DNA from: Ardenticatenaceae bacterium
Lineage (GTDB): Bacteria > Chloroflexota > Anaerolineae > Promineifilales > Promineifilaceae
NCBI GenBank assembly: GCA_020634565.1
Contig: JACKBN010000022.1
Span: 1-57,273 of the forward strand
Direction: 5' to 3'
Length of the DNA stretch: 57,273 nucleotides
The notes beneath the pieces are model-generated. The model was not told the origin of the DNA. It ran no database searches and saw only the letters and a program-made list of their open reading frames with translations. A program made the translations under genes and the position numbers. Positions within the stretch are counted from its first letter, which is position 1, and the number at the start of each line of letters is the position of its first letter. Below, piece after piece: positions 36,320 to 45,473 of this stretch.

Positions 36320-37338
36320 TTAGGCTTTAGGACGATGGGGTCCCGTCGTTTTGCGCTGTACCAGCTCGGTGGGCAAAACGATCTCTTGCAGCGGCGCTTC
36401 AGGGTTGTTGATTTCACGTAAAAGCACTTCCGCCCCGCTTAATCCGGATTGGAATAATTTCTGGCGGATGGTGGTTAGATGCAGATATTCGGCAATTTCA
36501 ATGTCATCGTAGCCAATGACGGACAGCTCGTCGGGAACTGAAATGCCGAGCTCTTCGGCGGCTCTTAAAACACCAAAGGCCTGTGTGTCTGAGTAGGCAA
36601 ATACGGCCGTTGGTGGGTCGGGCAAAGTAAGGAGTTCCTGGGCCAATTTTTTGGCGACACGGCGCGACAGTTCGCCCTGGCGATGGTAGTCGGGGCGGAA
36701 AGGGATGTTGGCCTCTTCCAGCGCCTTACAATAACCTCGATAGCGATCCAGGACTGGTTGAAAGTTAAAGGATTTTCATGCATGTGATCGCTGATGTAGG
36801 CAATTTTGCGATGGCCTAAATCGATGAGGTGTTTGGTCGCGTTGTAGCCGCCTTCGCAATCATCAATGATGATGTGACTGAGGCGAGGGTGGGCTGCGTC
36901 TACCAGAACGGTGGGAATACCAGCGTTAAGAAAACTTTCGACCGTGTTGTCCGTGGGCGTCAACGACATAATGATTAATCCATCGACTTTGTCACTGCGT
37001 GCCAATTCACGAAAGTAATGATCTCTTCTGGAGGTGGTTTCTACGTTGTAAAGGACAAAGTCATACTCGCTTTCGGAGAGAACTTTGTCTAAACCGCGAA
37101 ACCTTTCTACGTAAGACGGCCGTACAAAAAAAGGGGCAATCACAGCGACCGTCATCGTTTTACCCAACGAAAGGCGTCGGGCGATAGGGCTGGGCGTGAA
37201 TTCTAGCTCTTCAATTGCAGCCAGGACCTTCAGTCGCGTCGCTTCGCGGACGGCAGGATTGCGGTTTAAGACGCGGGAAACAGTCCCGACACCGACCCCT
37301 GCTTTTTTGGCGACGTCCCTGATGGTAATGCTTGCCAT
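36320..37338 (-). pseudogene. LacI family regulator with single-base frameshift
   Basis: The N-terminal HTH (TIRDVAKKAGVGVGTVSRVLN) and the periplasmic-binding-like core run in frame to residue about 192. The frame then shifts near 36767-36769, where a T run on the coding strand is one base short of the expected NPFNFQPVLDRY reading. The rest (VAKKLAQELLTLPDPPTAVFAYSD to the stop at 36320) is intact in another frame. A full protein would be about 340 aa, normal for LacI. It would repress the adjacent sugar transporter and GH13 genes with a sugar as inducer. Whether this is a real lesion or an assembly error cannot be decided here. The palindrome at 37432-37445 is its probable operator. Confidence 0.85.
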
Positions 37339-37431
37339 CAGATATCCTTTACTAAAATTTACGAATGTCTTCTATTGAGGATGATTAATAAATTGAACTG
37401 AAGCTTACTCTTCCAAATGGTTATGGAACTG

Positions 37432-37445
37432 TGGAACCGGTTCCA
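37432..37445. promoter_or_regulatory. LacI-type operator
   Basis: TGGAACCGGTTCCA is a perfect 14-bp palindrome with the central CG typical of LacI/GalR operators. It lies about 95 bp upstream of the LacI gene; a half-match GAACCGG recurs at about 37470. Autoregulation is likely; I do not see a copy right before the binding-protein gene. Confidence 0.65.
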
Positions 37446-37587
37446 TATGGGCTAAATATACAATAGAGCCGAACCGGTGTCAAGGTTTTTGGATAAAATA
37501 ACCAAAAATTGCCTCATTTGTGTATGGTGATAGCTCAATTCAGGCTATTTGACAAGTGGAGATTTCAATATTCGATTTGGGCAACTT

Positions 37588-37650
37588 TGCCCCAATCGGG
37601 GGCATTTCTCGGAAACTGCTTGCCAAGCAAACATCTATGGGCAGTTTCCG
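37588..37650. other. Tandem hairpins in the gap between LacI and the PLD gene
   Basis: TGCCCC/GGGGCA (37588-37604) is followed by CGGAAACTGC/GCAGTTTCCG (37610-37619 and 37641-37650), which encloses a small TTGC-CAA-GCAA hairpin. The 418-bp gap 37339-37756 has no gene. It holds the operator, these hairpins and the 15-bp-arm repeat at 37684. Confidence 0.5.
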
Positions 37651-37683
37651 GGAAAATATTTATCTTATAGGGAAAGCAAACGG

Positions 37684-37740
37684 AGATTGGACCATTTTCT
37701 TTGTGAATCTGCTTTCGTCGTGAGTAAAATGGTCCAATCT
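37684..37740. repeat. Dispersed inverted-repeat element, copy 2 (3' end)
   Basis: Arms AGATTGGACCATTTT (37684-37698) and AAAATGGTCCAATCT (37726-37740) are identical to those at 11422-11477, with an unrelated 27-base loop. It lies 16 bp after the stop of the minus-strand PLD gene, the same relative position as copy 1. Confidence 0.75.
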
Positions 37741-37756
37741 TGAACGGACTTCTCAA

Positions 37757-40168
37757 TTAGGGGAGCGCACCAGGGTTGGGGAAGGGCCAGTCACGAAAGT
37801 CAACGGTGCAATCGTCGGTGTCGCGATCCGGCGGGAATCGCTCAAGACTATGGTTGCTCGTGTTGGGAAAGATGCAGGCAATCACTCCTGGGTAGCTGCC
37901 TGTGCCATAGGTAACAACATCCACGACTGCGCCATTGGGGTCTCGCAGAATGACTTCATCGCCCAAATTGCCTAACTGGAGCAGGGCCGCCGGATCACCC
38001 CAGGTGGGATCGTCGATAAGGTCGGGAACGGCCGTATCTGTGCTCACAATTTCAAAATCCGGTTTCATATTGTAGGCGGTAGAAAAGGCGGTTGAGGCGG
38101 TGGCCACGACGATGGTGTCGCCGGGGGCAATCATAGTGCCTGGGGGAAAACGGCGCACATCCTCAAAATCGGTCCTGTTCACGGCATCTCCCAGACTGTA
38201 GTTGCTTAAATCAATGGTTGAGCCGGTCGGATTCATGAGCTCGATGAATTCGTAGTCGTCGGCCCCAAGAGGATTGTAGAGCACCTCACTAATGAGGATG
38301 TGGGTGGCGGGGCCGAGGAAATTGTTGAGCGTGATGGGCAGGTAGATGATAGCGCCCCAATCGCGCTGGAACATATCCGCCAGATAGGCATACGCTTCGT
38401 TGGACTGCACTTGCAGCGCCAGTTCCCGGTTGCCCTTGCTGGATTGCTCGCTGCCGTTAAGGCTGCCCACATGCAGGTAACCCTGGCCATCAATTTGCAC
38501 CAGCACCATTTTGTTGTGAATGCCTAGCCCGCTGGGATTGCCGGTTTTGCAAGCCAGATCCAATCCTTCGGCCTGGGCAATGCCGTTGACGTAGGCACAG
38601 GTGGCTGTGTTGCTGGTGGCGTCGCCGTCGTCGAACAGGCTGTCGAGCAAAATTTGCACCGATGCGCCGCGTCGGGCGGCGGCAATATACGCTTCGGTAC
38701 GCAGGCTGGGGTCGGCGGTGGGATTAGAGGTGGAACTGCCCCAATACGGCCGTTCATCCAACTGCTCCACCAAGACCACATCGCCCGCGCCTGCCTGGGC
38801 TACCAAACCCAATAGGCTGTCGGTGGTGCGCAGGCTGTTTTCTGGGGAGTGAACCAGTTCGTAGCCAAAGTTGCCGCTGAAAACGGCCGCATTGGGGAAG
38901 CGCACCGTGTAGGTAATGCCGCCTGTTTCCAAATTGGGGATAAAGCCGATTGGTGGGCCGCCAATAAAGGTCGTGCCGGTGATGTCCCGGTGATTGGTCG
39001 GGTCAAAATCAGCATCGAACAGACTTTGTACGTGCCCTACCACGCCCGGCGCATCGGTGATGAGCACCACGCCGCGTCGGCCCCAGGTGCCATCCGCTTT
39101 GTTATCGTTGGGCATGGAGTTGGGGCTGAGGTTTTCACTGCTGATAACCACCTGCTGCCCGTCGATAAGGATAAATTTGGCATGCAGGAAACGATAGCGG
39201 TCGGCGATATCGTTGGCATCGTCGCTAATCATAAACCAGCACTGGCCGCCAGCAATCTCGATTTGTTGGCAGATGTACTTTTCTTGATCGGGCACGCCGC
39301 CAATGGGTGCGCCTTCTAGCAAAATGGTGACGTCTACGCCTCGATTCAGCGCCGCAATCAAATCGTTGGCGATGGCGACGTTTTCAAAGGTGAGTGCCTC
39401 AATGGCGATGCTGGTTTGGGCAGCATCCAGGTGCAGTTTGAGCGTTTCGTAGGCGTTGTCGGGAGCCACCGCCACGGTAAGGGTGCCGGATTGGGTGAAC
39501 TTGGCGGTCTGAAAATAGCTGTCTAAATCCCAACCCGGGTAGAGGACTTTACGGCCGTTTACCACATCTCCTGTACTTTGGGCCCAATCGGCGGCGGTAT
39601 TGGTGTCGGGGACAGGTGCCCCGCTGATTTGATCGCGCATCCGGTACAAAATTTGCCCCTCTGCGCCAAACACAGAGGCAACGGTGTATGGCTGTACGGC
39701 CGTTCCGCTCCAGCCAATAACCGTTGTGTTGCCGCCTTCATAAACGAGCGTATCTATCACCGTGCCTACAGCGTCAGACAAGATAACTTCGTCACCGGTA
39801 TTGCTAAAACCGGGCCAGGTGCCAATTAATTCATAGTCCGGGGCAAAACCAAATTGCTGCGTAAAGCTGGCTGCGTCATTGGCCAGCCAGATCGTTTCAC
39901 CTGCCGGTAGCGTAACGCCGCCAGGAATGGTAGCGAAGCTGGTGTCTACTGCATCGTTGAGCCGCCAGTTGCTAACGTCAACGGCCGTTCCCGACACGTT
40001 GATCAGGCGCACCGCCTCATCGGTATCGTTGGTGGCAAAGCCATCGTAATAAACCGCATCAATCAGCACCGAACTGCCGCCGGCGCTGGAGTTTGGCACA
40101 AAGGTGGCCCAGAGAATAAGCAAGGGAAATACGGCCGTAGCCAGCAGATACAAAACTCTTTTCGTCAT
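37757..40168 (-). CDS. Secreted phospholipase D-like protein with lamin-tail domains
   Basis: An 803-aa exported protein. An N-terminal hydrophobic segment (MTKRVLYLLATAVFPLLILW) is followed by a lamin-tail-like domain at about 35-145 (VRLINVSGTAVDVSNWRLND). A PLD region comes next, with a full HXKX4D motif HAKFILID near residue 355 and a degenerate second motif HNKMVLVQ near 585, where the Asp is replaced. A second lamin-tail domain lies at about 670-790 (EFIELMNPTGSTIDLSNYSLGD). ATG 40168 is chosen because AGGAGG lies seven bases upstream; the ORF extends further but without signal-like sequence. Likely an extracellular phosphodiesterase or nuclease-like protein; the substrate is unknown. 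Confidence 0.82.
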   Translation of the reverse strand: MTKRVLYLLATAVFPLLILWATFVPNSSAGGSSVLIDAVYYDGFATNDTDEAVRLINVSGTAVDVSNWRLNDAVDTSFATIPGGVTLPAGETIWLANDAASFTQQFGFAPDYELIGTWPGFSNTGDEVILSDAVGTVIDTLVYEGGNTTVIGWSGTAVQPYTVASVFGAEGQILYRMRDQISGAPVPDTNTAADWAQSTGDVVNGRKVLYPGWDLDSYFQTAKFTQSGTLTVAVAPDNAYETLKLHLDAAQTSIAIEALTFENVAIANDLIAALNRGVDVTILLEGAPIGGVPDQEKYICQQIEIAGGQCWFMISDDANDIADRYRFLHAKFILIDGQQVVISSENLSPNSMPNDNKADGTWGRRGVVLITDAPGVVGHVQSLFDADFDPTNHRDITGTTFIGGPPIGFIPNLETGGITYTVRFPNAAVFSGNFGYELVHSPENSLRTTDSLLGLVAQAGAGDVVLVEQLDERPYWGSSTSNPTADPSLRTEAYIAAARRGASVQILLDSLFDDGDATSNTATCAYVNGIAQAEGLDLACKTGNPSGLGIHNKMVLVQIDGQGYLHVGSLNGSEQSSKGNRELALQVQSNEAYAYLADMFQRDWGAIIYLPITLNNFLGPATHILISEVLYNPLGADDYEFIELMNPTGSTIDLSNYSLGDAVNRTDFEDVRRFPPGTMIAPGDTIVVATASTAFSTAYNMKPDFEIVSTDTAVPDLIDDPTWGDPAALLQLGNLGDEVILRDPNGAVVDVVTYGTGSYPGVIACIFPNTSNHSLERFPPDRDTDDCTVDFRDWPFPNPGALP

Positions 40169-40311
40169 CAGCACCCTCCTGTTGTTGGGTAATAGCCGCG
40201 CACCGTGGCGCTCAAAGATATGAAATTGCGAGTTTTGGAAGGGCACGAGTTCGCCCAGTAACAAAAGTTTACTGAGAGAAAGAGGGAAGCGCAAGCATAC
40301 TCCCGTCCTGT

Positions 40312-40341
40312 TAGACTTGACAGTCTAGACTAAAAGGTCTA
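40312..40341. promoter_or_regulatory. Tandem TetR operator
   Basis: Two copies of TAGAC-N6-GTCTA lie side by side (40312-40327 and 40326-40341), sharing two bases at the junction. They cover the -35 element and the spacer of the promoter at 40317-40345. Two adjacent palindromes suit binding of two TetR dimers. Confidence 0.75.
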
Positions 40342-40345
40342 ATAT
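40317..40345 (+). promoter_or_regulatory. Promoter of the TetR-ABC operon
   Basis: A textbook TTGACA (40317-40322), 17-bp spacer, then TAATAT (40340-40345), 36 bp before the TetR start. It is embedded in the tandem operator, so autorepression is expected. Confidence 0.8.
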
Positions 40346-40381
40346 ATTGAGCAATGATTATCAAAATAAAAAGGCGGGTGT

Positions 40382-40987
40382 ATGAGCTTTTCGAAGTCCT
40401 TTGAACATAAGCAAAAATTGTTAGATGCGGCGCTGGCTGAATTTAATGCCTATGGCTATGAACAGGCGTCCATTAACCGCATTCTAGACACGGCAGGCAT
40501 GAGCAAAGGGCAGTTCTATTATCATTTCAAGAATAAAGAAGCCCTTTACTTTGCTTTGATAGAGCTGGGCATCCAAAAGAAGCTGGAATATTTTAAGGGC
40601 TTGAATTTATTGGGAGATTCTCCCGACGATATTTTTAGCCTGTTCAAGATGCAAATTCGGTATGGTTTGGAGTTTTCGCGGGCATATCCGGCAATTTACC
40701 AGCTGAGCCAGGCGTTTGTGCGCGAAAAGGGCAATCCGATTTATGACAAAGTCATGGCTAAGCATGATTTTCAGGACAATGCAGTGATTGGGGTGCTCAT
40801 TGAAGCCGCCTATGCCCGCGGCGAGTTTAGAGAGGATTTACCGCTGCCGTTTATCAAGCAGATGATTGGCTATCTATTTAACCAGGCGGCCGATTTTGCC
40901 AATCTGGAAAATATGGCAGAAATGGAACAAAACCTGACTTATCTGATCGATTTTATGCGCAACGGATTGGCAAAAAGTAGCAGTTAG
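40382..40987 (+). CDS. TetR/AcrR family transcriptional regulator
   Basis: A 201-aa repressor. The N-terminal HTH is clear (KLLDAALAEFNAYGYEQASINRILDTAGMSKGQFYYHFKNKEAL, residues about 12-55); the helical C-terminal ligand domain is diverged. It is the first gene of an operon with an ABC exporter, preceded by a promoter overlapped by a tandem operator, so it most likely represses itself and the exporter until a substrate of the exporter binds. The ligand is unknown. Confidence 0.9.
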   Translation: MSFSKSFEHKQKLLDAALAEFNAYGYEQASINRILDTAGMSKGQFYYHFKNKEALYFALIELGIQKKLEYFKGLNLLGDSPDDIFSLFKMQIRYGLEFSRAYPAIYQLSQAFVREKGNPIYDKVMAKHDFQDNAVIGVLIEAAYARGEFREDLPLPFIKQMIGYLFNQAADFANLENMAEMEQNLTYLIDFMRNGLAKSSS

Positions 40988-41013
40988 CAACGTTTCTTTT
41001 TTAAGGAGTGGCG

Positions 41014-41874
41014 ATGAATAATTTGGCGATTGTGGCGGAAAATTTAACATATCAATATGGTGATTTAACGGCCGTTGATCACATCAACTTCCAGGTGGGC
41101 GAAGGCGAGATTTTGGGCTTTTTGGGGCCAAACGGCGCGGGTAAATCAACCACGGTGAAGATGCTCACCGGTCAGCTGCTGCCCAAGTCGGGCCAGGCGA
41201 CGCTGCTGGGCTTGGATATTGCCAAACAAACCAAGCAAATCCAGGCCAAAGTTGGCGTTTGCTTTGAGAACACCAATCTGTATGAAGAGATGAGCGCGCT
41301 GGACAACCTGAAGCTTTTTGCTCGCCTGTACGGCAGCAACGCAGATGCCGAGGCGCTGCTGGATCGTGTGGGATTAAACGGCCGTGGCAAGGACAAAGTA
41401 CAAACCTACTCCAAAGGCATGAAGCAGCGCCTCATGGTGGCGCGGGCGCTGGTAAACCAGCCACGCATCCTCTTTTTGGATGAGCCGACGGACGGGCTGG
41501 ACCCGGTTTCGTCGGAAACGATTCGCAACATCATTAAGGAAGAGCAGGCCAAAGGCACCACCGTTTTCCTGACCACACACGACATGCTGGAAGCGGACAA
41601 GCTGTCTGACCGGGTGGCGTTTATCAACCAGGGCAAAATTGTGGCCCTGGATACGCCGCACAAGCTGAAGCAGCAGTACGGCAAGCGGGCCATCCTGGCG
41701 GAAGTGGAAATGGCGGACGGCCGTTTAGAAAAACGTGAAATCACTCTGGACGAAGCGAACACGGGAACGGCCGTTGCCGACCTGTTCGCCAACGAAAAAG
41801 TAGTCACCCTGCACAGTGAAGAAGCAACCCTGGAAGATATTTTCATCCAGATTACCGGGCGAGGTTTGGTATGA
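41014..41874 (+). CDS. ABC transporter ATP-binding protein
   Basis: A 286-aa ABC-2-type exporter ATPase: Walker A GPNGAGKST near residues 37-45, signature YSKGMKQRL, Walker B RILFLDEPTDGLDP, and a C-terminal DrrA-like tail. ATG 41014 is used because AAGGAG sits six bases upstream; a GTG at 41008 overlaps that ribosome site. It overlaps the next gene by ATGA, so the subunits are translationally coupled. The exported compound, perhaps a drug or lipid, is not determinable. Confidence 0.9.
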   Translation: MNNLAIVAENLTYQYGDLTAVDHINFQVGEGEILGFLGPNGAGKSTTVKMLTGQLLPKSGQATLLGLDIAKQTKQIQAKVGVCFENTNLYEEMSALDNLKLFARLYGSNADAEALLDRVGLNGRGKDKVQTYSKGMKQRLMVARALVNQPRILFLDEPTDGLDPVSSETIRNIIKEEQAKGTTVFLTTHDMLEADKLSDRVAFINQGKIVALDTPHKLKQQYGKRAILAEVEMADGRLEKREITLDEANTGTAVADLFANEKVVTLHSEEATLEDIFIQITGRGLV

Positions 41875-42929
41875 ACGGCCGAATTATTCGTGCATTGATT
41901 GAGAAAGATATAAAAGTCTTTTTTAGCAATCAGTTCTTTGCCCTGATCACCGGGCTGGCGCTGGTGGCCTACGCGGGCATCTACTTTGCCATGCCGTCCA
42001 AGGTGGACGAGACGGTAGAGATGGCCGTCTTTGCCCCGGCACTGCCCCCAATTTTGGCCGATTCACTGAGCGACGAGGGTGTGATCCTGAAAAACTTTGA
42101 GTCGGAGGGGGCGTTGGAAACGGCCGTTACCGACAACGAATATGCCGTCGGTGTAGTCATTCCCGAATCCCTCAACCAGGCATTGGCCAGCGGCGAGCAG
42201 GGGCAAATCGACCTCTATTTTAGCCCAGACTTTCCCGAAGAACTCAAAGAAGCTTACGTCATCTTCTTTGAAGAGATTGGCTACAACCTGAGCGGACAAA
42301 CGCTTAACATTGAGGTTCATGAAGAGATTTTGGGCGTGGACCGCGCCGGGAACCAGATTCCCCAGCGGGAGAAGATGCTGCCGCTTTTTGCCGTGCTCAT
42401 CCTGACAATGGAAACGCTGGGACTGGCCAGCCTGATCAGCAGCGAAATTGAGGCGGGCACGCTGCAAGCCCTTCTCATTACCCCCATGCGCATGGAAGGG
42501 CTATTTGTGGCCAAAGGCACCGTGGGCGTCGGTTTAGCCTTCATCCAATCTATCGTGTTGATGGCCGTGACGGGTGGCCTAAACCAGCAGCCGCTGCTTA
42601 TCATTTTGGCCCTGCTGCTAGGCTCGCTCATGGTGACCGGACTGGCCTTTTTAATCGCCTCAGTAGCCAGAGACCTCATGTCTGTTATGTCCTGGGGCAT
42701 TCCGATTATCCTGTTGCTCGCGATACCGGCCATTGGCTTACTGTTGCCCGGCTTGATTACCGATTGGGTAAAAGCGGTGCCCTCTTACTATTTGATTGAT
42801 ACGGTTTATGGCGCGGCCACCTTGGGGCTGGGTTGGGCCGATGTGGGCGCTAATTTGCTGCCGTTGGCTGCTTTTTCCCTGGCGTTTATGGGATTAGGCA
42901 TTTTGGTTTTGCGGAGGAAATTCCAATGA
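41871..42929 (+). CDS. ABC-2 type transporter permease
   Basis: A 352-aa membrane subunit. One helix lies near residue 20, then an extracytoplasmic domain of about 130 residues, and five or six helices from residue 170 to the end (EIEAGTLQALLITPM is the usual coupling-loop sequence). ATGA overlaps join it to both neighbours. It pairs with the next, homologous permease to form the channel. Confidence 0.88.
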   Translation: MNGRIIRALIEKDIKVFFSNQFFALITGLALVAYAGIYFAMPSKVDETVEMAVFAPALPPILADSLSDEGVILKNFESEGALETAVTDNEYAVGVVIPESLNQALASGEQGQIDLYFSPDFPEELKEAYVIFFEEIGYNLSGQTLNIEVHEEILGVDRAGNQIPQREKMLPLFAVLILTMETLGLASLISSEIEAGTLQALLITPMRMEGLFVAKGTVGVGLAFIQSIVLMAVTGGLNQQPLLIILALLLGSLMVTGLAFLIASVARDLMSVMSWGIPIILLLAIPAIGLLLPGLITDWVKAVPSYYLIDTVYGAATLGLGWADVGANLLPLAAFSLAFMGLGILVLRRKFQ

Positions 42930-43996
42930 GTGCAAAACGTGTGGGTGTATTGTTGAGTAAAGAGTTTCGGCGTGGGATAAACAACTTCATTTTCATTTTT
43001 GCCCTGGTGGTGCCGATTGGATTTAGCCTGGTGCTGAATCTTTTATTTGGCAGTTTCTTTTCCGGCAAGCCAAAGCTGGGCGTGGCCGATTTGGGCAACT
43101 CCGATTTGGTGACGCAGGCGCAGGCGGTCGATTCGGTTATCGTCACGGAGTATGAATCGGACGAGGCGCTGCGCGAGGCGGTGCAATCTGGCGTAGTGGA
43201 TTTGGGCCTGACGCTGCCTGCGAATTTTGATACGGCCGTTCAAACCGGCGACTCTGTCGAAATTGAAGCGTACATCTGGGGTGAAAGCTTGATGCAAGAT
43301 CGGGCCATCCTGGGCACTTCCATTGCCGTCTGGATTCGCACCATTGCCGGGCAAGAAAAGCCAGTAGAGATTGTGACGACGACGCTGGGGGACGGGGCTG
43401 TGCCCTGGCAAGAGCGCCTGCTGCCGTTTGTCGTGCTCATCACCCTGATGATTGGCGGCATTATGGTGCCGGCTACCTCTCTGGTGGAAGAAAAGATGAA
43501 GCGTACGCTAACGGCCGTTACCACCACGCCCACCTCCATCGGCGAAGTGTACCTGGCCAAGGGGCTGCTTGGCGTCATCATCGGCATTGTGATGGGGGTG
43601 GTTATCTTGGCGATGAACCGCGCCTTTGGCAGCCAGCCGCTGCTGCTGGTGGGGTTGCTGGCCCTGGGTGGCGTGATGGCTTCCACCTTTGGCATTTTGT
43701 TGGGCATCTTGCTCAAGGATATCAATTCGCTCTTTGCCACCATCAAAGGGATTGGCATTCTGCTGTATGCCCCGGCGATTGTCTACCTGTTCCCCACGCT
43801 GCCGGAGTGGGTGGCGCGCATCTTCCCCACCTACTACATCATCGGCCCGATTGTGGACGTGACGCAACAGGGCGCGACCTTTGGCGATGTGGCCCCGGAT
43901 TTAGCCATTCTCCTGGCGATCATTTTGCTGCTGGTGGGCATTGTCGCCTTCCTCTCCCGTCGTGGACGGCAGGGCGGGGCGTTGGCTACTGCGTAA
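42926..43996 (+). CDS. ABC-2 type transporter permease
   Basis: A 356-aa paralogue of the preceding gene with the same layout: N-terminal helix, roughly 140-residue outer domain, and a helical C-terminal half with LVEEKMKRTLTAVTTTPTSIGEVYLAKG. It is the last gene of the operon, followed by two hairpins. Two different permeases with one ATPase suggest a heterodimeric exporter. Confidence 0.88.
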   Translation: MSAKRVGVLLSKEFRRGINNFIFIFALVVPIGFSLVLNLLFGSFFSGKPKLGVADLGNSDLVTQAQAVDSVIVTEYESDEALREAVQSGVVDLGLTLPANFDTAVQTGDSVEIEAYIWGESLMQDRAILGTSIAVWIRTIAGQEKPVEIVTTTLGDGAVPWQERLLPFVVLITLMIGGIMVPATSLVEEKMKRTLTAVTTTPTSIGEVYLAKGLLGVIIGIVMGVVILAMNRAFGSQPLLLVGLLALGGVMASTFGILLGILLKDINSLFATIKGIGILLYAPAIVYLFPTLPEWVARIFPTYYIIGPIVDVTQQGATFGDVAPDLAILLAIILLLVGIVAFLSRRGRQGGALATA

Positions 43997-44009
43997 AGAA
44001 CTTTTGTCC

Positions 44010-44088
44010 GGGCAGACCCCCGTGTCTGCCCTAATTTGGTAAAATGAACCGGGAATGGTTGGAAACGGCCGTTCCCGGTTTTTGTTTT
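44010..44088 (+). terminator. Double terminator after the ABC exporter operon
   Basis: GGGCAGAC/GTCTGCCC (44010-44031) is followed by AACCGGGAA/TTCCCGGTT (44047-44080) with TTTGTTTT after it. The second stem loop contains an ACGGCCGT copy. It is a good rho-independent terminator separating the exporter from the P450 gene. Confidence 0.8.
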
Positions 44089-44113
44089 GTCCCACAGAAA
44101 AAAGAGGAAACGC

Positions 44114-45325
44114 ATGCCAACTGAACCCAAATACGATCTGTACAGCCAGGAATTTAAAGCCAACGCCTACCAAACCTTCGCCCAAATGCGGCAGGAGAAT
44201 CCCGTCTTCCAACAGCCTGGCATGGATGGTCACACGCTCATCTGGTTTGTCACCAGCTACGACGAGGTGGAGCAGGTGCTGCGCGACGACAAGCATTTTG
44301 TGCGTGAGGCACGCCATGCTCTACCGCCCGAGCAGGTATATCAGCCCTCGTCGCTGGAGGCGATGATGTCTAACCACATGCTCAACAAGGATTGGGACGA
44401 CCATCGCCGTCTGCGCACGCTGGTGAGCCAGGCGTTCACGCCGCGCCGGATACAAACGCTGCGCCCGCGCATCCAGGCCATCGCCGATGAACTGCTGGAC
44501 GCCGTGGCCGATCAAGGCCAGATGGACCTCATTGCCGACTACTCGTTTCATCTGCCCACCATCGTCATTGCCGAGATGTTGGGGGTACCAGTAGAAGATC
44601 GGGACAAGTTCAAGGTGTGGTCAACGGCGGCCCTCAATCCTTCATTGGATGAGGCCAGCGCCGCCGAAGCGATGGCGCACATGCAGGCGTTCATGATGTA
44701 CCTCTCCAACATGTTTGCTGAACGGCGGGCCACGCCCAAAGATGATTTGCTGACGGCGCTGCTGCAAGCGGAGGCCGACGGCGACAGCCTGAGCGAGACG
44801 GAGCTGTTTGCCATGCTGTTCCTGCTCATCATCGCCGGGCACGAAACAACCGTGAGCCTGATTGCCAACGCGATGGTGGCTCTGTGGCAGCACCCGGAGC
44901 AGTTGGAACTGTTGCAGAAAGAGCCAGAGAGGATGGGAACGGCCGTTGAAGAGTTCCTGCGCTACGATAATTCAGTTGAGCGTGCCTTCAATCGCTGGGT
45001 GGCCGAAGACGTGACGCTGGGCGACCAATTCCTGCCCAAAGGCTCCCTCGTCATTCCCATTTTGGCCGCCGCCAACCACGACTCCGCCAAATTTGAACAA
45101 CCCGAACGGCTAGATGTCACCCGCGAAGCCAACAACCACCTCAGCTTTGGCAAAGGCGCCCACTACTGCCTCGGTTCGCCGCTGGCTCGCCTGGAAACCG
45201 AAATAGCCCTAAATACCCTGCTGGCTCGTCTGCCCACCATCCAGATGAGCATCCCGTTCCGCGACCTGCGCTGGCGGCTCAGCCCCGGCTTCCGCACGCT
45301 GGAAACACTGCCAGTAAAATGGTAA
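44114..45325 (+). CDS. Cytochrome P450
   Basis: A 403-aa bacterial class I-type P450 monooxygenase. It has the oxygen-activating I-helix AGHETT near residue 243, the K-helix EXXR in EEFLR near 283, and the heme-binding loop FGKGAHYCLG with the proximal Cys near 350. ATG 44114 (MPTEPKYDL) with GAGGAAA upstream is used rather than an upstream in-frame ATG. No ferredoxin or reductase gene is adjacent. The substrate is unknown; CYP107-like enzymes hydroxylate many small molecules. The gene stands alone after the exporter terminator. Confidence 0.93.
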   Translation: MPTEPKYDLYSQEFKANAYQTFAQMRQENPVFQQPGMDGHTLIWFVTSYDEVEQVLRDDKHFVREARHALPPEQVYQPSSLEAMMSNHMLNKDWDDHRRLRTLVSQAFTPRRIQTLRPRIQAIADELLDAVADQGQMDLIADYSFHLPTIVIAEMLGVPVEDRDKFKVWSTAALNPSLDEASAAEAMAHMQAFMMYLSNMFAERRATPKDDLLTALLQAEADGDSLSETELFAMLFLLIIAGHETTVSLIANAMVALWQHPEQLELLQKEPERMGTAVEEFLRYDNSVERAFNRWVAEDVTLGDQFLPKGSLVIPILAAANHDSAKFEQPERLDVTREANNHLSFGKGAHYCLGSPLARLETEIALNTLLARLPTIQMSIPFRDLRWRLSPGFRTLETLPVKW

Positions 45326-45473
45326 TTGCCTGAGGCGGCAGTAAATTTGGGTAAGAAATGATTCATTCATATTCAAGGTAAAATCTGGGGAGCAGAGATT
45401 TGGCCCTCAGGCGATTTTTGCCGGGCACATAACTTTATGGTAGAAAGCGCACAATGAGGAATCGAGGTGCTCA

